Shown: positions 52,492 to 61,863 of the stretch, piece by piece
How the letters are laid out: every line of letters begins with the position of its first letter
Numbering within the stretch: the first letter of the stretch is position 1
Assembly: GCA_050250955.1 (NCBI GenBank)
Contig: JBFWNR010000003.1
Span: 434,001-498,000, forward strand
Origin: CAWAYR01 sp050250955
Lineage (GTDB): Bacteria > Acidobacteriota > Vicinamibacteria > Vicinamibacterales > UBA2999
Direction of reading: 5' to 3'
DNA: 64,000 nt
Notes under the pieces: model-generated
Told to the model about the DNA's origin: nothing
The model's database searches: none
Seen by the model: only the letters and a program-made list of their open reading frames with translations
Made by a program: the position numbers and the translations under genes

Positions 52492-53169
52492 ATGCCTGCC
52501 GACACCTTCCGCCTCCCGGCTTGTGAATTAAGGCGCAAGCTCACGCGTGCCCTGGCGATCGCCGCTGTCGCGGTCGCGCTGGCGACAGCCGCCTTCGCCC
52601 AGGCGCCGGATGCGCACGCTCCAGCGACGACCGACGCTCACGCGACGCCGGCCGACCAGCATGGCGCCGCCGCTGAACACGGCGGCGAGCACGGGGGCCT
52701 CGCCGGTCTGCTGTGGCCGGTCGCCAACTTTCTGATCCTGTGCGGCGGCCTCTACTACTTCCTGCGCTCGCCCTTCGCCGAGTATCTCGCCGGCCGCTCC
52801 GCCCAGATCCGCAAGGACCTGATCGACGCGGCGGCACTCACCCGCGCCGCCACCGAACAGCTCGCCGAGGTCGATCGCAAGGTGAAGGCACTGCCGGAGG
52901 AAATCGCCGCGCTGCGCAGTCGCGGCACCCAGGAGATCGCCGCCGAAGAAGCGCGCATCGCCGCGGCCGCGACCGCCGAGCGCGAGCGGCTGCTCACCCA
53001 GACCCGCCGCGAAATCGACGTCCGGCTGAAGGCGGCCCAGCGCGAGCTGAGCGAACACGCCGCGACGCTGGCGCTCGACCTGGCCCGGCAGCGGCTGGCC
53101 ACCGACATCACGCCGGCCGACCACGCCCGGCTCGTCGATCGGTACGTCCAGCAGGTGAAGGCGCACTGA
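52492..53169 (+). CDS. atpF: F-ATP synthase subunit b with N-terminal extension
   Basis: This 225-residue subunit has a membrane helix at about 80-98 (LWPVANFLILCGGLYYFL) and the usual coiled coil (QIRKDLIDAAALTRAATEQL). Ahead of it lies an 75-residue extension with a signal-peptide-like segment (LTRALAIAAVAVALATAAFA) and a His/Ala-rich linker. Such an extended b form is unlike the short E. coli subunit. The first residues have a GTC-to-ATG start at 52,492. It ends two bases before atpH. Confidence 0.9.
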   Translation: MPADTFRLPACELRRKLTRALAIAAVAVALATAAFAQAPDAHAPATTDAHATPADQHGAAAEHGGEHGGLAGLLWPVANFLILCGGLYYFLRSPFAEYLAGRSAQIRKDLIDAAALTRAATEQLAEVDRKVKALPEEIAALRSRGTQEIAAEEARIAAAATAERERLLTQTRREIDVRLKAAQRELSEHAATLALDLARQRLATDITPADHARLVDRYVQQVKAH

Positions 53170-53171
53170 CG

Positions 53172-53717
53172 ATGTCGAGCCGTCCCGCCGCCACCCGCTA
53201 CGCCAAGGCCCTGCTCGATGTCGCGGCCAGCGACGCCGACGCGGCCGCCATCGAACGCGATCTCGCCGTCGTCGTCGCCACCATCGACGGCCACCGCGAG
53301 CTGCACCAGGTCCTCACTTCGCCGTCGCTGCCAGCCGCCGGCAAGCGCAAGGTCGTCGCCGCCCTCGCCGATCGGCTGGCCGTGACCCCGACCAGCCGCC
53401 GCACCCTCGACCTGCTCGCCGAACGCGACCGGCTCGGTGACCTCGCCGACATCCTGGCGGTGTACCGCGAACGTCTGCTCGCCCGCCGCAAGGTGCAACG
53501 CGCCGAGGTCCGCTCGGCGGTGGCGCTGTCGGCCGAGGCGCAGGCGGCCATTCAGGCGCGGCTGAGCGCCGCCACCGGCACCACCATCGAGCTCGACACG
53601 GTCGTCGACCCGGCGCTTCTCGGCGGCGTGATGGCGACGGTGGGCAGCACGGTCTACGACGGCACGGTCAAGACGCAGCTCGACAAGCTGCGCAGACAAC
53701 TGGTTGGACAGGCATAG
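53172..53717 (+). CDS. atpH: F-ATP synthase subunit delta
   Basis: This 181-residue subunit links F1 to the stator. It has the usual RYAKALLDVA N-terminus and the C-terminal signature ELDTVVDPALLGGVMATVGS. It follows atpF by two bases. The gap to atpA contains an octamer repeat. Confidence 0.94.
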   Translation: MSSRPAATRYAKALLDVAASDADAAAIERDLAVVVATIDGHRELHQVLTSPSLPAAGKRKVVAALADRLAVTPTSRRTLDLLAERDRLGDLADILAVYRERLLARRKVQRAEVRSAVALSAEAQAAIQARLSAATGTTIELDTVVDPALLGGVMATVGSTVYDGTVKTQLDKLRRQLVGQA

Positions 53718-53730
53718 AGGTTCTTTCTCG

Positions 53731-53757
53731 CCGCTAGCCGCGAGCCGCTAGCCGCTG
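53731..53757. repeat. octamer repeat, atpH-atpA gap
   Basis: CCGCTAGCCGCGAGCCGCTAGCCGCTG contains three CTAGCCGC-type units, one degenerate. It lies between the atpH stop and the atpA start. Confidence 0.75.
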
Positions 53758-53772
53758 ACGGGCGCACCCACA

Positions 53773-55299
53773 ATGGACATCAGAGCCGACGAAATCTCCA
53801 AGATCATCCGCGACCAGATCGGCGGTTTCGCCGTCGACGTCGACGTCGCGGAGGTGGGCACGGTCATCTCGCTCGGCGACGGCATCGCCCGCGTGCACGG
53901 CTGCGAACGGGCGATGGCCGGCGAGATGCTCGAATTCCCGCACGGCGTGTTCGGCATCGCCCTGAACCTCGAAGAGGACAGCGTCGGCGCCGTGCTGCTC
54001 GGCGAGTACCGCGCCATCAAGGAAGGCGATCCGGTCAAGCGCACCGGCCGCATCATCTCGGTGCCGGTCGGGGAGGAGATGCTCGGCCGCGTCGTCAACG
54101 CGCTCGGCCAGCCGATCGACGGCAAGGGGCCGATCACGACGACGCAGTTCGCGCCGATCGAGAAGCTGGCGCCCGGCGTCGTCGACCGTCAGCCGGTCCG
54201 CGAGCCGATGCAGACCGGGCTGAAGGCCATCGACGGCATGGTCCCGATCGGCCGCGGCCAGCGCGAGCTCATCATCGGCGACCGCCAGACCGGCAAGACC
54301 GCCGTGGCGCTCGACACCATCCTCAACCAGAAGGACACCGGGGTCATCTGCATCTACAACGCGATCGGTCAGAAGCAGTCGACCATCGCCCAGGTGGTGC
54401 GCACCCTCGAAGAGGCCGACGCGCTCCGCTACTGCATCATCGTCGCGGCGGCCGCCGCCGATCCGGCGCCGATGCTCTACATCAGCCCCTACTCGGCCAC
54501 CGCGATGGGCGAGTACTTCCGCGACAGCGGCCGCCACGCTCTGCTCATCTACGACGACCTGTCGAAGCACGCGCAGTCCTACCGCGAGATCTCGCTGCTG
54601 CTGCGTCGCCCGCCCGGCCGCGAAGCCTACCCCGGCGACGTCTTCTACCTGCACTCGCGGCTGCTCGAACGCGCCGCCAAGCTGAACGACGCCAACGGCG
54701 GCGGCTCGTTGACCTCGCTGCCGATCATCGAGACTCAGGCCGGGGACCTCTCGGCCTACATCCCGACCAACGTCATCTCGATCACCGACGGCCAGATCTT
54801 CCTCGAGTCGGACCTGTTCAACCAGGGCGTCCGCCCGGCGATCAACGTCGGCAACTCGGTGTCGCGCGTCGGCGGCTCGGCGCAGATCAAGGCGATGCGC
54901 CAGGTGGCCGGCACCCTGCGCCTCGACCTGGCGCAGTTCCGCGAGCTGTCGGCGTTCGCCCAGTTCGGCAGCAGCGACCTCGACGCGGCGACGCAGAAGC
55001 AGCTGAACCGCGGCGCCAGGCTGGTGGAGCTGCTCAAGCAGCCGCAGTACCAGCCGCTCGCCGTCGAACAGCAGGTGGTGGCGCTCTACGCCGGCACCAA
55101 CGGCTTCTTCGACGACATCCCGGTGGCCGACATCCGCCGCGCCGAGGACGAGCTGCACCGCTTCATGGGCGGCCGCTTCGGCACACTGCTCGCCGCCATC
55201 AAGACCAAGAAGACGATCGACGACGAGATCAAGGGCCAGCTCACCGCCGCGCTGAAGGAATTCGTCCAGACCTTCGCGTCCACAGGAGCGAGAGCATAG
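53773..55299 (+). CDS. atpA: F-ATP synthase subunit alpha
   Basis: This 508-residue subunit forms the non-catalytic sites of F1. Walker A is GDRQTGKTAVALD, and the alpha signature is PAINVGNSVSRVGGSAQ. The N-terminus MDIRADEISKIIRDQI is standard. No clear Shine-Dalgarno precedes ATG 53773. Confidence 0.97.
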   Translation: MDIRADEISKIIRDQIGGFAVDVDVAEVGTVISLGDGIARVHGCERAMAGEMLEFPHGVFGIALNLEEDSVGAVLLGEYRAIKEGDPVKRTGRIISVPVGEEMLGRVVNALGQPIDGKGPITTTQFAPIEKLAPGVVDRQPVREPMQTGLKAIDGMVPIGRGQRELIIGDRQTGKTAVALDTILNQKDTGVICIYNAIGQKQSTIAQVVRTLEEADALRYCIIVAAAAADPAPMLYISPYSATAMGEYFRDSGRHALLIYDDLSKHAQSYREISLLLRRPPGREAYPGDVFYLHSRLLERAAKLNDANGGGSLTSLPIIETQAGDLSAYIPTNVISITDGQIFLESDLFNQGVRPAINVGNSVSRVGGSAQIKAMRQVAGTLRLDLAQFRELSAFAQFGSSDLDAATQKQLNRGARLVELLKQPQYQPLAVEQQVVALYAGTNGFFDDIPVADIRRAEDELHRFMGGRFGTLLAAIKTKKTIDDEIKGQLTAALKEFVQTFASTGARA

Positions 55300-55333
55300 A
55301 GGACTTTCGAAGGCAGCGTGACTGCGGGCTTCC

Positions 55334-55362
55334 CAGCCGCTAGCCGCTAGCCCCTAGCCGCC
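55334..55362. repeat. octamer repeat, atpA-atpG gap
   Basis: Three CTAGCCGC-like units, one with CCCC in place of CGCC, stand in the 69-base gap. They end six bases before the atpG start. Confidence 0.75.
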
Positions 55363-55368
55363 GACAAG

Positions 55369-56232
55369 ATGCCATCCCTGATCGACATCCGCCGCCGCGT
55401 CCGCGCCACCAAGTCGACGCAGCAGATCACGAAGGCCATGAAGATGGTCTCGTCGTCGAAGCTGCGCCGCGCCCAGGAACGGATCGTCCGCAGCCGGCCC
55501 TACGCCCAGGAGATGCTGCGGGTCTTCAACAGCCTGGCCGGCCGGGTCGACCCGGCGGCGCACCCGCTGCTCACCGACGACCCGCTGGCCGGGCGCACCC
55601 TGCTGGTCGTGATCAGCGCCGACCGCGGCCTGTGCGGCAGCTTCAACACCAACGTCATCAAGACCACGGCGCAGTACGTGGTCGATCATCCGGGTGAACC
55701 GGGTCGCGAGGTGGCCCTGGCGCTGGTCGGCCGCAAGGGCCGCGATTTCTTCCATCGTCGTGGCTTCGACGTCAAGTACGAGGAAGTCGGCCTGTTCCAG
55801 AACGTCAAGTGGGCACACGCGCAGGCCATCGCCAACACCTGCATCAAGGAATTCCTCGGCCCCGACGTCAGCTCGGTGTACCTCGTCTACAACGAGTTCC
55901 GATCGGTGATGTCCCAGCGCGTCGTCCTGGAGCGGCTGCTGCCGATCCCGCGGCTCGAGGCCGCGGCCGGGTCGCAGGTGGACTACCTGTTCGAACCGTC
56001 GCCGGCGGAGCTGCTCGACACGCTGCTGCCGTTCCACGTCGCCGTGCAGGTCAACCGGGCCCTGCTGGAGTCGTCGGCGGCGGAGCACGCGGCGCGGATG
56101 ACGGCGATGGACGCCGCGACGCGCAACGCCAAGGAGATGGTGGATCGCCTGACCCTCTACATGAACAAAGTGCGCCAGGCGGCCATCACCCGCGAAATCA
56201 TCGAGATCGTCGCCGGAGCCCAGGCAACGTAA
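55369..56232 (+). CDS. atpG: F-ATP synthase subunit gamma
   Basis: This 287-residue central-shaft subunit has N-terminal RRRVRATKSTQQITKAMKMV and SADRGLCGSFNTN, and C-terminal MVDRLTLYMNKVRQAAITRE with the closing EIIEIVAGAQAT. All are family landmarks. No Shine-Dalgarno is visible before ATG 55369. Confidence 0.97.
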   Translation: MPSLIDIRRRVRATKSTQQITKAMKMVSSSKLRRAQERIVRSRPYAQEMLRVFNSLAGRVDPAAHPLLTDDPLAGRTLLVVISADRGLCGSFNTNVIKTTAQYVVDHPGEPGREVALALVGRKGRDFFHRRGFDVKYEEVGLFQNVKWAHAQAIANTCIKEFLGPDVSSVYLVYNEFRSVMSQRVVLERLLPIPRLEAAAGSQVDYLFEPSPAELLDTLLPFHVAVQVNRALLESSAAEHAARMTAMDAATRNAKEMVDRLTLYMNKVRQAAITREIIEIVAGAQAT

Positions 56233-56245
56233 GCGACGCCCGAAC

Positions 56246-56274
56246 AGCGGCTAGCGGCTAGCGGCTAGCGGCTC
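56246..56274. repeat. octamer repeat, atpG-atpD gap
   Basis: Three perfect tandem copies of AGCGGCT, in the CTAGCGGC phase, plus partial units. The orientation is opposite to the two previous gaps of this cluster. Confidence 0.8.
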
Positions 56275-56309
56275 GGCAAGACAGCGCACGCAGAGCAGCT
56301 GAGAAGCAT

Positions 56310-57749
<1,440 letters not shown>

Positions 57750-57759
57750 GACGGCGATC

Positions 57760-58173
57760 ATGGCGCTGCCGACCAAGCTCTCGCTGAGCGTCGTCACTCC
57801 CGACCGGGCCCACACCTACGAGGTGGACGAGGTGTCGCTGCCGGGTTCCGAGGGCGACCTCGGGGTCCTGCCGGGACACACGCCGCTGTTCACCGCGCTG
57901 CGCACCGGTCAGATGTGGTACCGGATCGGGGCCGCGCGGCACCATCTGGCGGTGTCGGTCGGGTTCGTCGAGATCCTTCCCGACCGCGTCACCGTGCTCG
58001 CCCAGGTCGCCGAGCGGGCCGAGGATCTGGATACCGCCAGGGCCGAAGCCGGCATGACCCGCGCCGAGGAGATGCTGGGGCCGATGCCGCACGAGATCGA
58101 TTTCGAGCGCGCCCGCGTCGCCCTGCTGAAGACCCTGCAGCAGCTCCAGGCGGAATCGCGGCGCGGCGTCTGA
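57760..58173 (+). CDS. atpC: F-ATP synthase subunit epsilon
   Basis: This 137-residue subunit has the N-terminal beta sandwich (KLSLSVVTPDRAHTYEVDEV, GDLGVLPGHTPLFTAL) and a helical C-terminal tail that can inhibit F1. It is the last gene of the cluster. Subunits a and c are absent from this window. Confidence 0.95.
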   Translation: MALPTKLSLSVVTPDRAHTYEVDEVSLPGSEGDLGVLPGHTPLFTALRTGQMWYRIGAARHHLAVSVGFVEILPDRVTVLAQVAERAEDLDTARAEAGMTRAEEMLGPMPHEIDFERARVALLKTLQQLQAESRRGV

Positions 58174-58207
58174 CCGGGCCGTGGCAGACTAGGGCCGCCG
58201 CGACCTG

Positions 58208-59002
58208 ATGTTCCATCACCTGCGCGCCCTGGTGAAGTACCGGGGCCTCATCCAGACGCTCGTCGCCCGCGATCTCAAGGCGCGCTACCGCGGGTCGGTG
58301 CTGGGGTTCTTCTGGTCGTTCTTCAACCCGCTGCTGCTGATGGCGGTGTACACCTTCGTGTTCACCACGATCATGCCCGGCGCCCACCCGGCCGACATCC
58401 AGCCCTACGGCCTGTTCTTCTTCTGCGGCATCCTGCCGTGGACGTGGTTCAGCTCCTCGCTGAGCGAGTCGGCCAACGTCCTCATCTCGGGCGGCAACCT
58501 CATCAAGAAGGTGCTGTTCCCGGCCGAGGTGCTGCCGATCGTGTCGGTGCTGGCCAATCTCGTGCACTTCGTGCTCGGGCTGCCGATCCTGGCGGCGTTC
58601 CTCATCTACTACCAGCGGCCGCTGGACCCGGTGGAGCTGCTGTGGTTCCCGGTGATCGTCGCCGTCCAGCTGCTGTTCACCACCGGCCTGGCGCTGCTGC
58701 TGGCGGCGCTGACGGTCCATTTCCGCGACATCAAGGACATCCTCGCCAACCTGCTTACGCTCTGGTTCTTCTCGACCCCGATCATCTACTCGATGCAGAT
58801 GGCGCCGGAAGGCTACCGCCGGGTGCTCAACCTCAATCCGATGACCCACCTGGCGATCTCCTACCAGGAGGTGTTGTTCCACGTCGGTCCGCACGGGCAC
58901 TGGAAGTGGCTGATGGCGCTGGGTGTGGGGTCGATCGGGGTGTTCCTCGCCGGCTACTTCGTGTTCGACCGGCTGCGCGATTCGTTCGCCGAAGAGGTGT
59001 AA
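58208..59002 (+). CDS. wzm: polysaccharide ABC exporter permease (Wzm-like)
   Basis: This 264-residue ABC-2 permease has about six membrane helices and family marks LVARDLKARYRGSVLGFFWS, NLIKKVLFPAEVLP and FSTPIIYSM. With the next gene's ATPase it forms a Wzm/Wzt-type O-antigen or capsule exporter of the inner membrane. It starts 34 bases after atpC. Confidence 0.9.
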   Translation: MFHHLRALVKYRGLIQTLVARDLKARYRGSVLGFFWSFFNPLLLMAVYTFVFTTIMPGAHPADIQPYGLFFFCGILPWTWFSSSLSESANVLISGGNLIKKVLFPAEVLPIVSVLANLVHFVLGLPILAAFLIYYQRPLDPVELLWFPVIVAVQLLFTTGLALLLAALTVHFRDIKDILANLLTLWFFSTPIIYSMQMAPEGYRRVLNLNPMTHLAISYQEVLFHVGPHGHWKWLMALGVGSIGVFLAGYFVFDRLRDSFAEEV

Positions 59003-59049
59003 CGGTGAACCAACACTCCGCGGAGCAGGTCCTGTCGCCGGGCCGGGGC

Positions 59050-59074
59050 CCCCGGCGCGGCAGCCGCGCTGGGG
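59050..59074 (+). terminator. GC-rich hairpin between wzm and wzt
   Basis: CCCCG-GCGCGG-CAG-CCGCGC-TGGGG forms an 11-pair stem with one G-T wobble. It stands in the 229-base non-coding gap. No T-run follows. Termination or attenuation is inference; the rest of the gap holds only an octamer repeat. Confidence 0.35.
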
Positions 59075-59196
59075 TGGCGATCACCCCCGTCCGTGCTCGC
59101 CAAAGGGCTGCGCGCGGCCGGGGCGCCCCCGCCCGGCGCCACCCGCTCCCTGCACACCGGGAGATGGCCACCGCAGCCTCTCCGTCAGGACTCGCG

Positions 59197-59228
59197 CCTA
59201 GCCGCCAGCCGCTAGCCGCTAGCCGCTG
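59197..59228. repeat. octamer repeat before wzt
   Basis: CTAGCCGC units (one CCAGCCGC) end three bases before the wzt start, in the position where a ribosome site would be expected. Confidence 0.8.
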
Positions 59229-59231
59229 GTC

Positions 59232-60566
59232 ATGACCCACGCCATCGAAGCCGTCAACGTCACCAAGACCTACCGCAAGTACGCGCGGAAGAAGCAATTC
59301 GCGACCCTGAAATCGGCGCTGCTCTCGGGCAGCCTGGTGAGCGAGCTGCAGCCCGACGAGACGTTCGAAGCGCTGCGCGGCGTGTCGTTCTCGGTGCCGA
59401 AGGGCTGCACCTACGGGGTCATCGGCCGCAACGGCTCCGGCAAGAGCACCCTGCTCAAGTGCGTCGCCGGCATCACCCGCCCGACGACCGGCGCCATCGC
59501 CGTCGATGGCCGCATCTCGGCGCTCATCGAGCTCGGCGCCGGCTTCCATCCCGAGATCTCGGGCCGCGAGAACGTCTTCATCAACGGCATCATGCTCGGC
59601 CTGTCGAAGCGCGAGATCCAGCGGCGCTTCGACGAGATCGTCGAGTTCGCCGAATTGAAGGAGTTCATCGACGCGCCGGTGAAGACCTATTCGTCGGGCA
59701 TGTACATGCGCCTGGGTTTCGCCGTGGCCATCCACGTCGATCCCGACGTGCTGCTCGTCGACGAGGTGCTGGCCGTCGGCGACCAGGGCTTCACCGTCAA
59801 ATGCCTCGACAAGTTCGCCGAGTTCCGCCGCCGCAACCGGACCATCCTGCTGGTGACGCATTCGCTCGACCTGGTGGAGAAGTTCTGCGACCAGGCGCTG
59901 TGGCTCGATCGCGGCCGCACGCACGGCGAAGGCGACCCGAAGCGCGTCGTCACCGCCTACATCATCGACGTCGAGCGGGCCGAGGAGCAGCTCCTGGCCA
60001 GGGAGGAGGCGGCGCGGGTCGCCCATGCGGCCGACGGCGCAGCCGCGGCGGAGAGCGAGGCGCAACCGCAGAACCCCGTGGACACCGGCGAAGCGCCGCC
60101 CGACATGTTCAAGTCCACCGAAGGACGCTGGGGCTCGCGCGAGGTCGAGATCACGACGGTGGCGCTGACCGGGCCCGGCGGCGACGCCGCCCACGTGTTT
60201 CACACCGGGGATCCGCTGACGGTGCATGTCGGCTTCCGCGCCCACGAACCGACCCGGGACTTCGTCTTCGGCCTGGGCATCTTCAGCGCCGACGGCCTGT
60301 GCTGCTACGGCACCAACACCAACCTCGAGGACCTGCAACCGGAGCGGCTGAGCGGGGAGGGGGAGGTGCGATTCGTCATCGACCGTCTCGACCTGGTCGA
60401 AGGCACCTACAAGTTCGACGTCGCCGTGCACAAACTCGACGGCTATCCGTACGATTACCACCGCCAGCTCTACACGATCCGCGTCAAGGCCAAGCAGAAG
60501 GACGTCGGCATCTACCGGCCGCCGCATCGCTGGGAATTCAGCGGCGACGTCAAGTTCAAGGATTAG
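59232..60566 (+). CDS. wzt: polysaccharide ABC exporter ATPase (Wzt-like)
   Basis: This 444-residue ATPase has Walker A GRNGSGKSTLL, signature YSSGMYMRLGFAV, Walker B VLLVDEVLAVGDQGF and the switch histidine in VTHSLD. Residues about 290-440 form a C-terminal beta domain (ITTVALTGPGGD, VHVGFRAHEPTRD) like the Wzt carbohydrate-binding domain that recognises the finished O-polysaccharide. An Ala/Glu-rich linker of about 50 residues joins the two. There is no Shine-Dalgarno before ATG 59232. Confidence 0.92.
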   Translation: MTHAIEAVNVTKTYRKYARKKQFATLKSALLSGSLVSELQPDETFEALRGVSFSVPKGCTYGVIGRNGSGKSTLLKCVAGITRPTTGAIAVDGRISALIELGAGFHPEISGRENVFINGIMLGLSKREIQRRFDEIVEFAELKEFIDAPVKTYSSGMYMRLGFAVAIHVDPDVLLVDEVLAVGDQGFTVKCLDKFAEFRRRNRTILLVTHSLDLVEKFCDQALWLDRGRTHGEGDPKRVVTAYIIDVERAEEQLLAREEAARVAHAADGAAAAESEAQPQNPVDTGEAPPDMFKSTEGRWGSREVEITTVALTGPGGDAAHVFHTGDPLTVHVGFRAHEPTRDFVFGLGIFSADGLCCYGTNTNLEDLQPERLSGEGEVRFVIDRLDLVEGTYKFDVAVHKLDGYPYDYHRQLYTIRVKAKQKDVGIYRPPHRWEFSGDVKFKD

Positions 60567-60592
60567 CGGCTAGCGGCTGGCGGCTAGCGGTT
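60564..60592. repeat. octamer repeat after wzt
   Basis: CTAGCGGC-phase units (TAGCGGCTAGCGGCTGGCGGC) begin at the wzt stop codon and continue to 60,592. Confidence 0.8.
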
Positions 60593-60626
60593 AGGCGTGC
60601 CCCAGCCTACGGGGCCAGAGTCGCGC

Positions 60627-61100
60627 ATGCCCGTACTGACACCCGAACAGGCCGGCCGCTGGGCGGCGGAACAACGAGCCGCCGGGAAACGCGTGGTCTT
60701 CACCAACGGCGTGTTCGACCTGTTGCATCCCGGGCATACCCGCTACCTGGCCGAGGCGCGGGCTCACGGCGACGCCCTGATCGTGGCCGTGAACTCGGAT
60801 CGCTCGGTGCGCGCGCTCGGCAAGGGCGCCGATCGTCCGCTCACGCCCGAGCACGAGCGCGCCGAGATCCTCGCCGCCCTCACCGCGGTGGACGCGGTCG
60901 TCGTCTTCGACGAGGACACGCCCCGGGCGATCGTCGCCGCCGTGCAGCCGGACGTCCTGGTCAAGGGCGCCGACTGGGCGGCCGATGCCATCGTCGGCCG
61001 CGACGTCGTGGAGGCACGGGGCGGACGGGTGGTCCGCGTCGAGGTCAGCCCCGGGTACTCGACGTCGGCCATTCTGGCCCGCGTCCGGCGTGACGGTTGA
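60627..61100 (+). CDS. rfaE2: heptose 1-phosphate adenylyltransferase (RfaE2 type)
   Basis: This 157-residue nucleotidyltransferase has the HxGH motif in VVFTNGVFDLLHPGHTRYL and VAVNSDRSVRALGK. It matches the C-terminal domain of HldE, which makes ADP-heptose for LPS core. The kinase half is not here, so it must be a separate gene elsewhere. ATG 60627 is chosen; GTG 60597 would add ten residues of no known motif. It follows the exporter genes, which fits a cell-surface polysaccharide role. Confidence 0.93.
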   Translation: MPVLTPEQAGRWAAEQRAAGKRVVFTNGVFDLLHPGHTRYLAEARAHGDALIVAVNSDRSVRALGKGADRPLTPEHERAEILAALTAVDAVVVFDEDTPRAIVAAVQPDVLVKGADWAADAIVGRDVVEARGGRVVRVEVSPGYSTSAILARVRRDG

Positions 61101-61128
61101 GGTAAGCTTCGTCGCCGAGGAGGCTCGC

Positions 61129-61863
61129 GTGCGCATCCGTCACGTCGTCGCGGCCAGTCTGGTCGCTGCCCTGTGGGGGCCCGCCTCGGCGCCGTCGGCC
61201 CAGGAGCCGGCGCCGGTTCCCTTGTCCGGCGAACCCCGGCACCACGTCGTCTACGAGTCGGCGTCGGTGCGGATCCACGACATCCAGATCCCGCCCGGCG
61301 ACACGACGCTGTACCACACCCACGACACCGCCATTCTCTACGTCCCGATCGCGCGATCGACGACCCGCTCCCAGGTCCTTGGCGCCGAATGGAGCGGCGG
61401 TGCTGCGGCAACCCCGGCGCCAGCACCCGCGGCGGCGCGCCCGCAGCGGGTCAACAGCGTCACCACCTACGTCGACAAGCCGTACACCCACCGCGTCAAC
61501 AACGTCGGCGCGACGCTGTTCCGTTTGATCGGTATCGCCAACCGGACGACAGGCGCCGCCGCGGCGGCCGATGACGTCTCGGGACTGTCGGCGACGCCCG
61601 AACTCGAGAACTCCTGGTACCGCGCCCACCGAGTCGTCCTCGAGCCGGGCGCGGCCACCAAAGCGCACAGGCACGCGACGCCGGTGGTCGTGGTGATGCA
61701 GACGCCGGGCACGGTCGTGTCGGAGAGCCCGGCCTGGAGTCCCCTGAACGGTCCGGGCGACTACACCTGGCACAGCGGCGGCGGTGAGCATTTGCTGCGC
61801 AACCGTGGCGCCGATGCGGTCGAGCTGGTCGAGGTCGAGGTCCGGGGCGCTACGGCACCGTGA
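61129..61863 (+). CDS. exported bicupin-fold protein
   Basis: This 244-residue protein has a signal peptide (RIRHVVAASLVAALWGPASA) and two cupin-like halves. The first has PPGDTTLYHTHDTAILYV; the second has EPGAATKAHRHATPVVVVM. Both carry metal-ligand histidine pairs. Start GTG 61129 follows GAGGAGG. An Ala/Pro-rich linker joins the halves. Catalytic or binding role is unknown. Its 3' end overlaps the convergent surface-protein gene by 14 bases. Confidence 0.82.
   Translation: MRIRHVVAASLVAALWGPASAPSAQEPAPVPLSGEPRHHVVYESASVRIHDIQIPPGDTTLYHTHDTAILYVPIARSTTRSQVLGAEWSGGAAATPAPAPAAARPQRVNSVTTYVDKPYTHRVNNVGATLFRLIGIANRTTGAAAAADDVSGLSATPELENSWYRAHRVVLEPGAATKAHRHATPVVVVMQTPGTVVSESPAWSPLNGPGDYTWHSGGGEHLLRNRGADAVELVEVEVRGATAP

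Noticed and set aside
58923..59201. Small plus-strand open frame in the wzm-wzt gap
   Set aside because: It overlaps the end of wzm in another frame, has Arg/Pro-rich random composition and no ribosome site.
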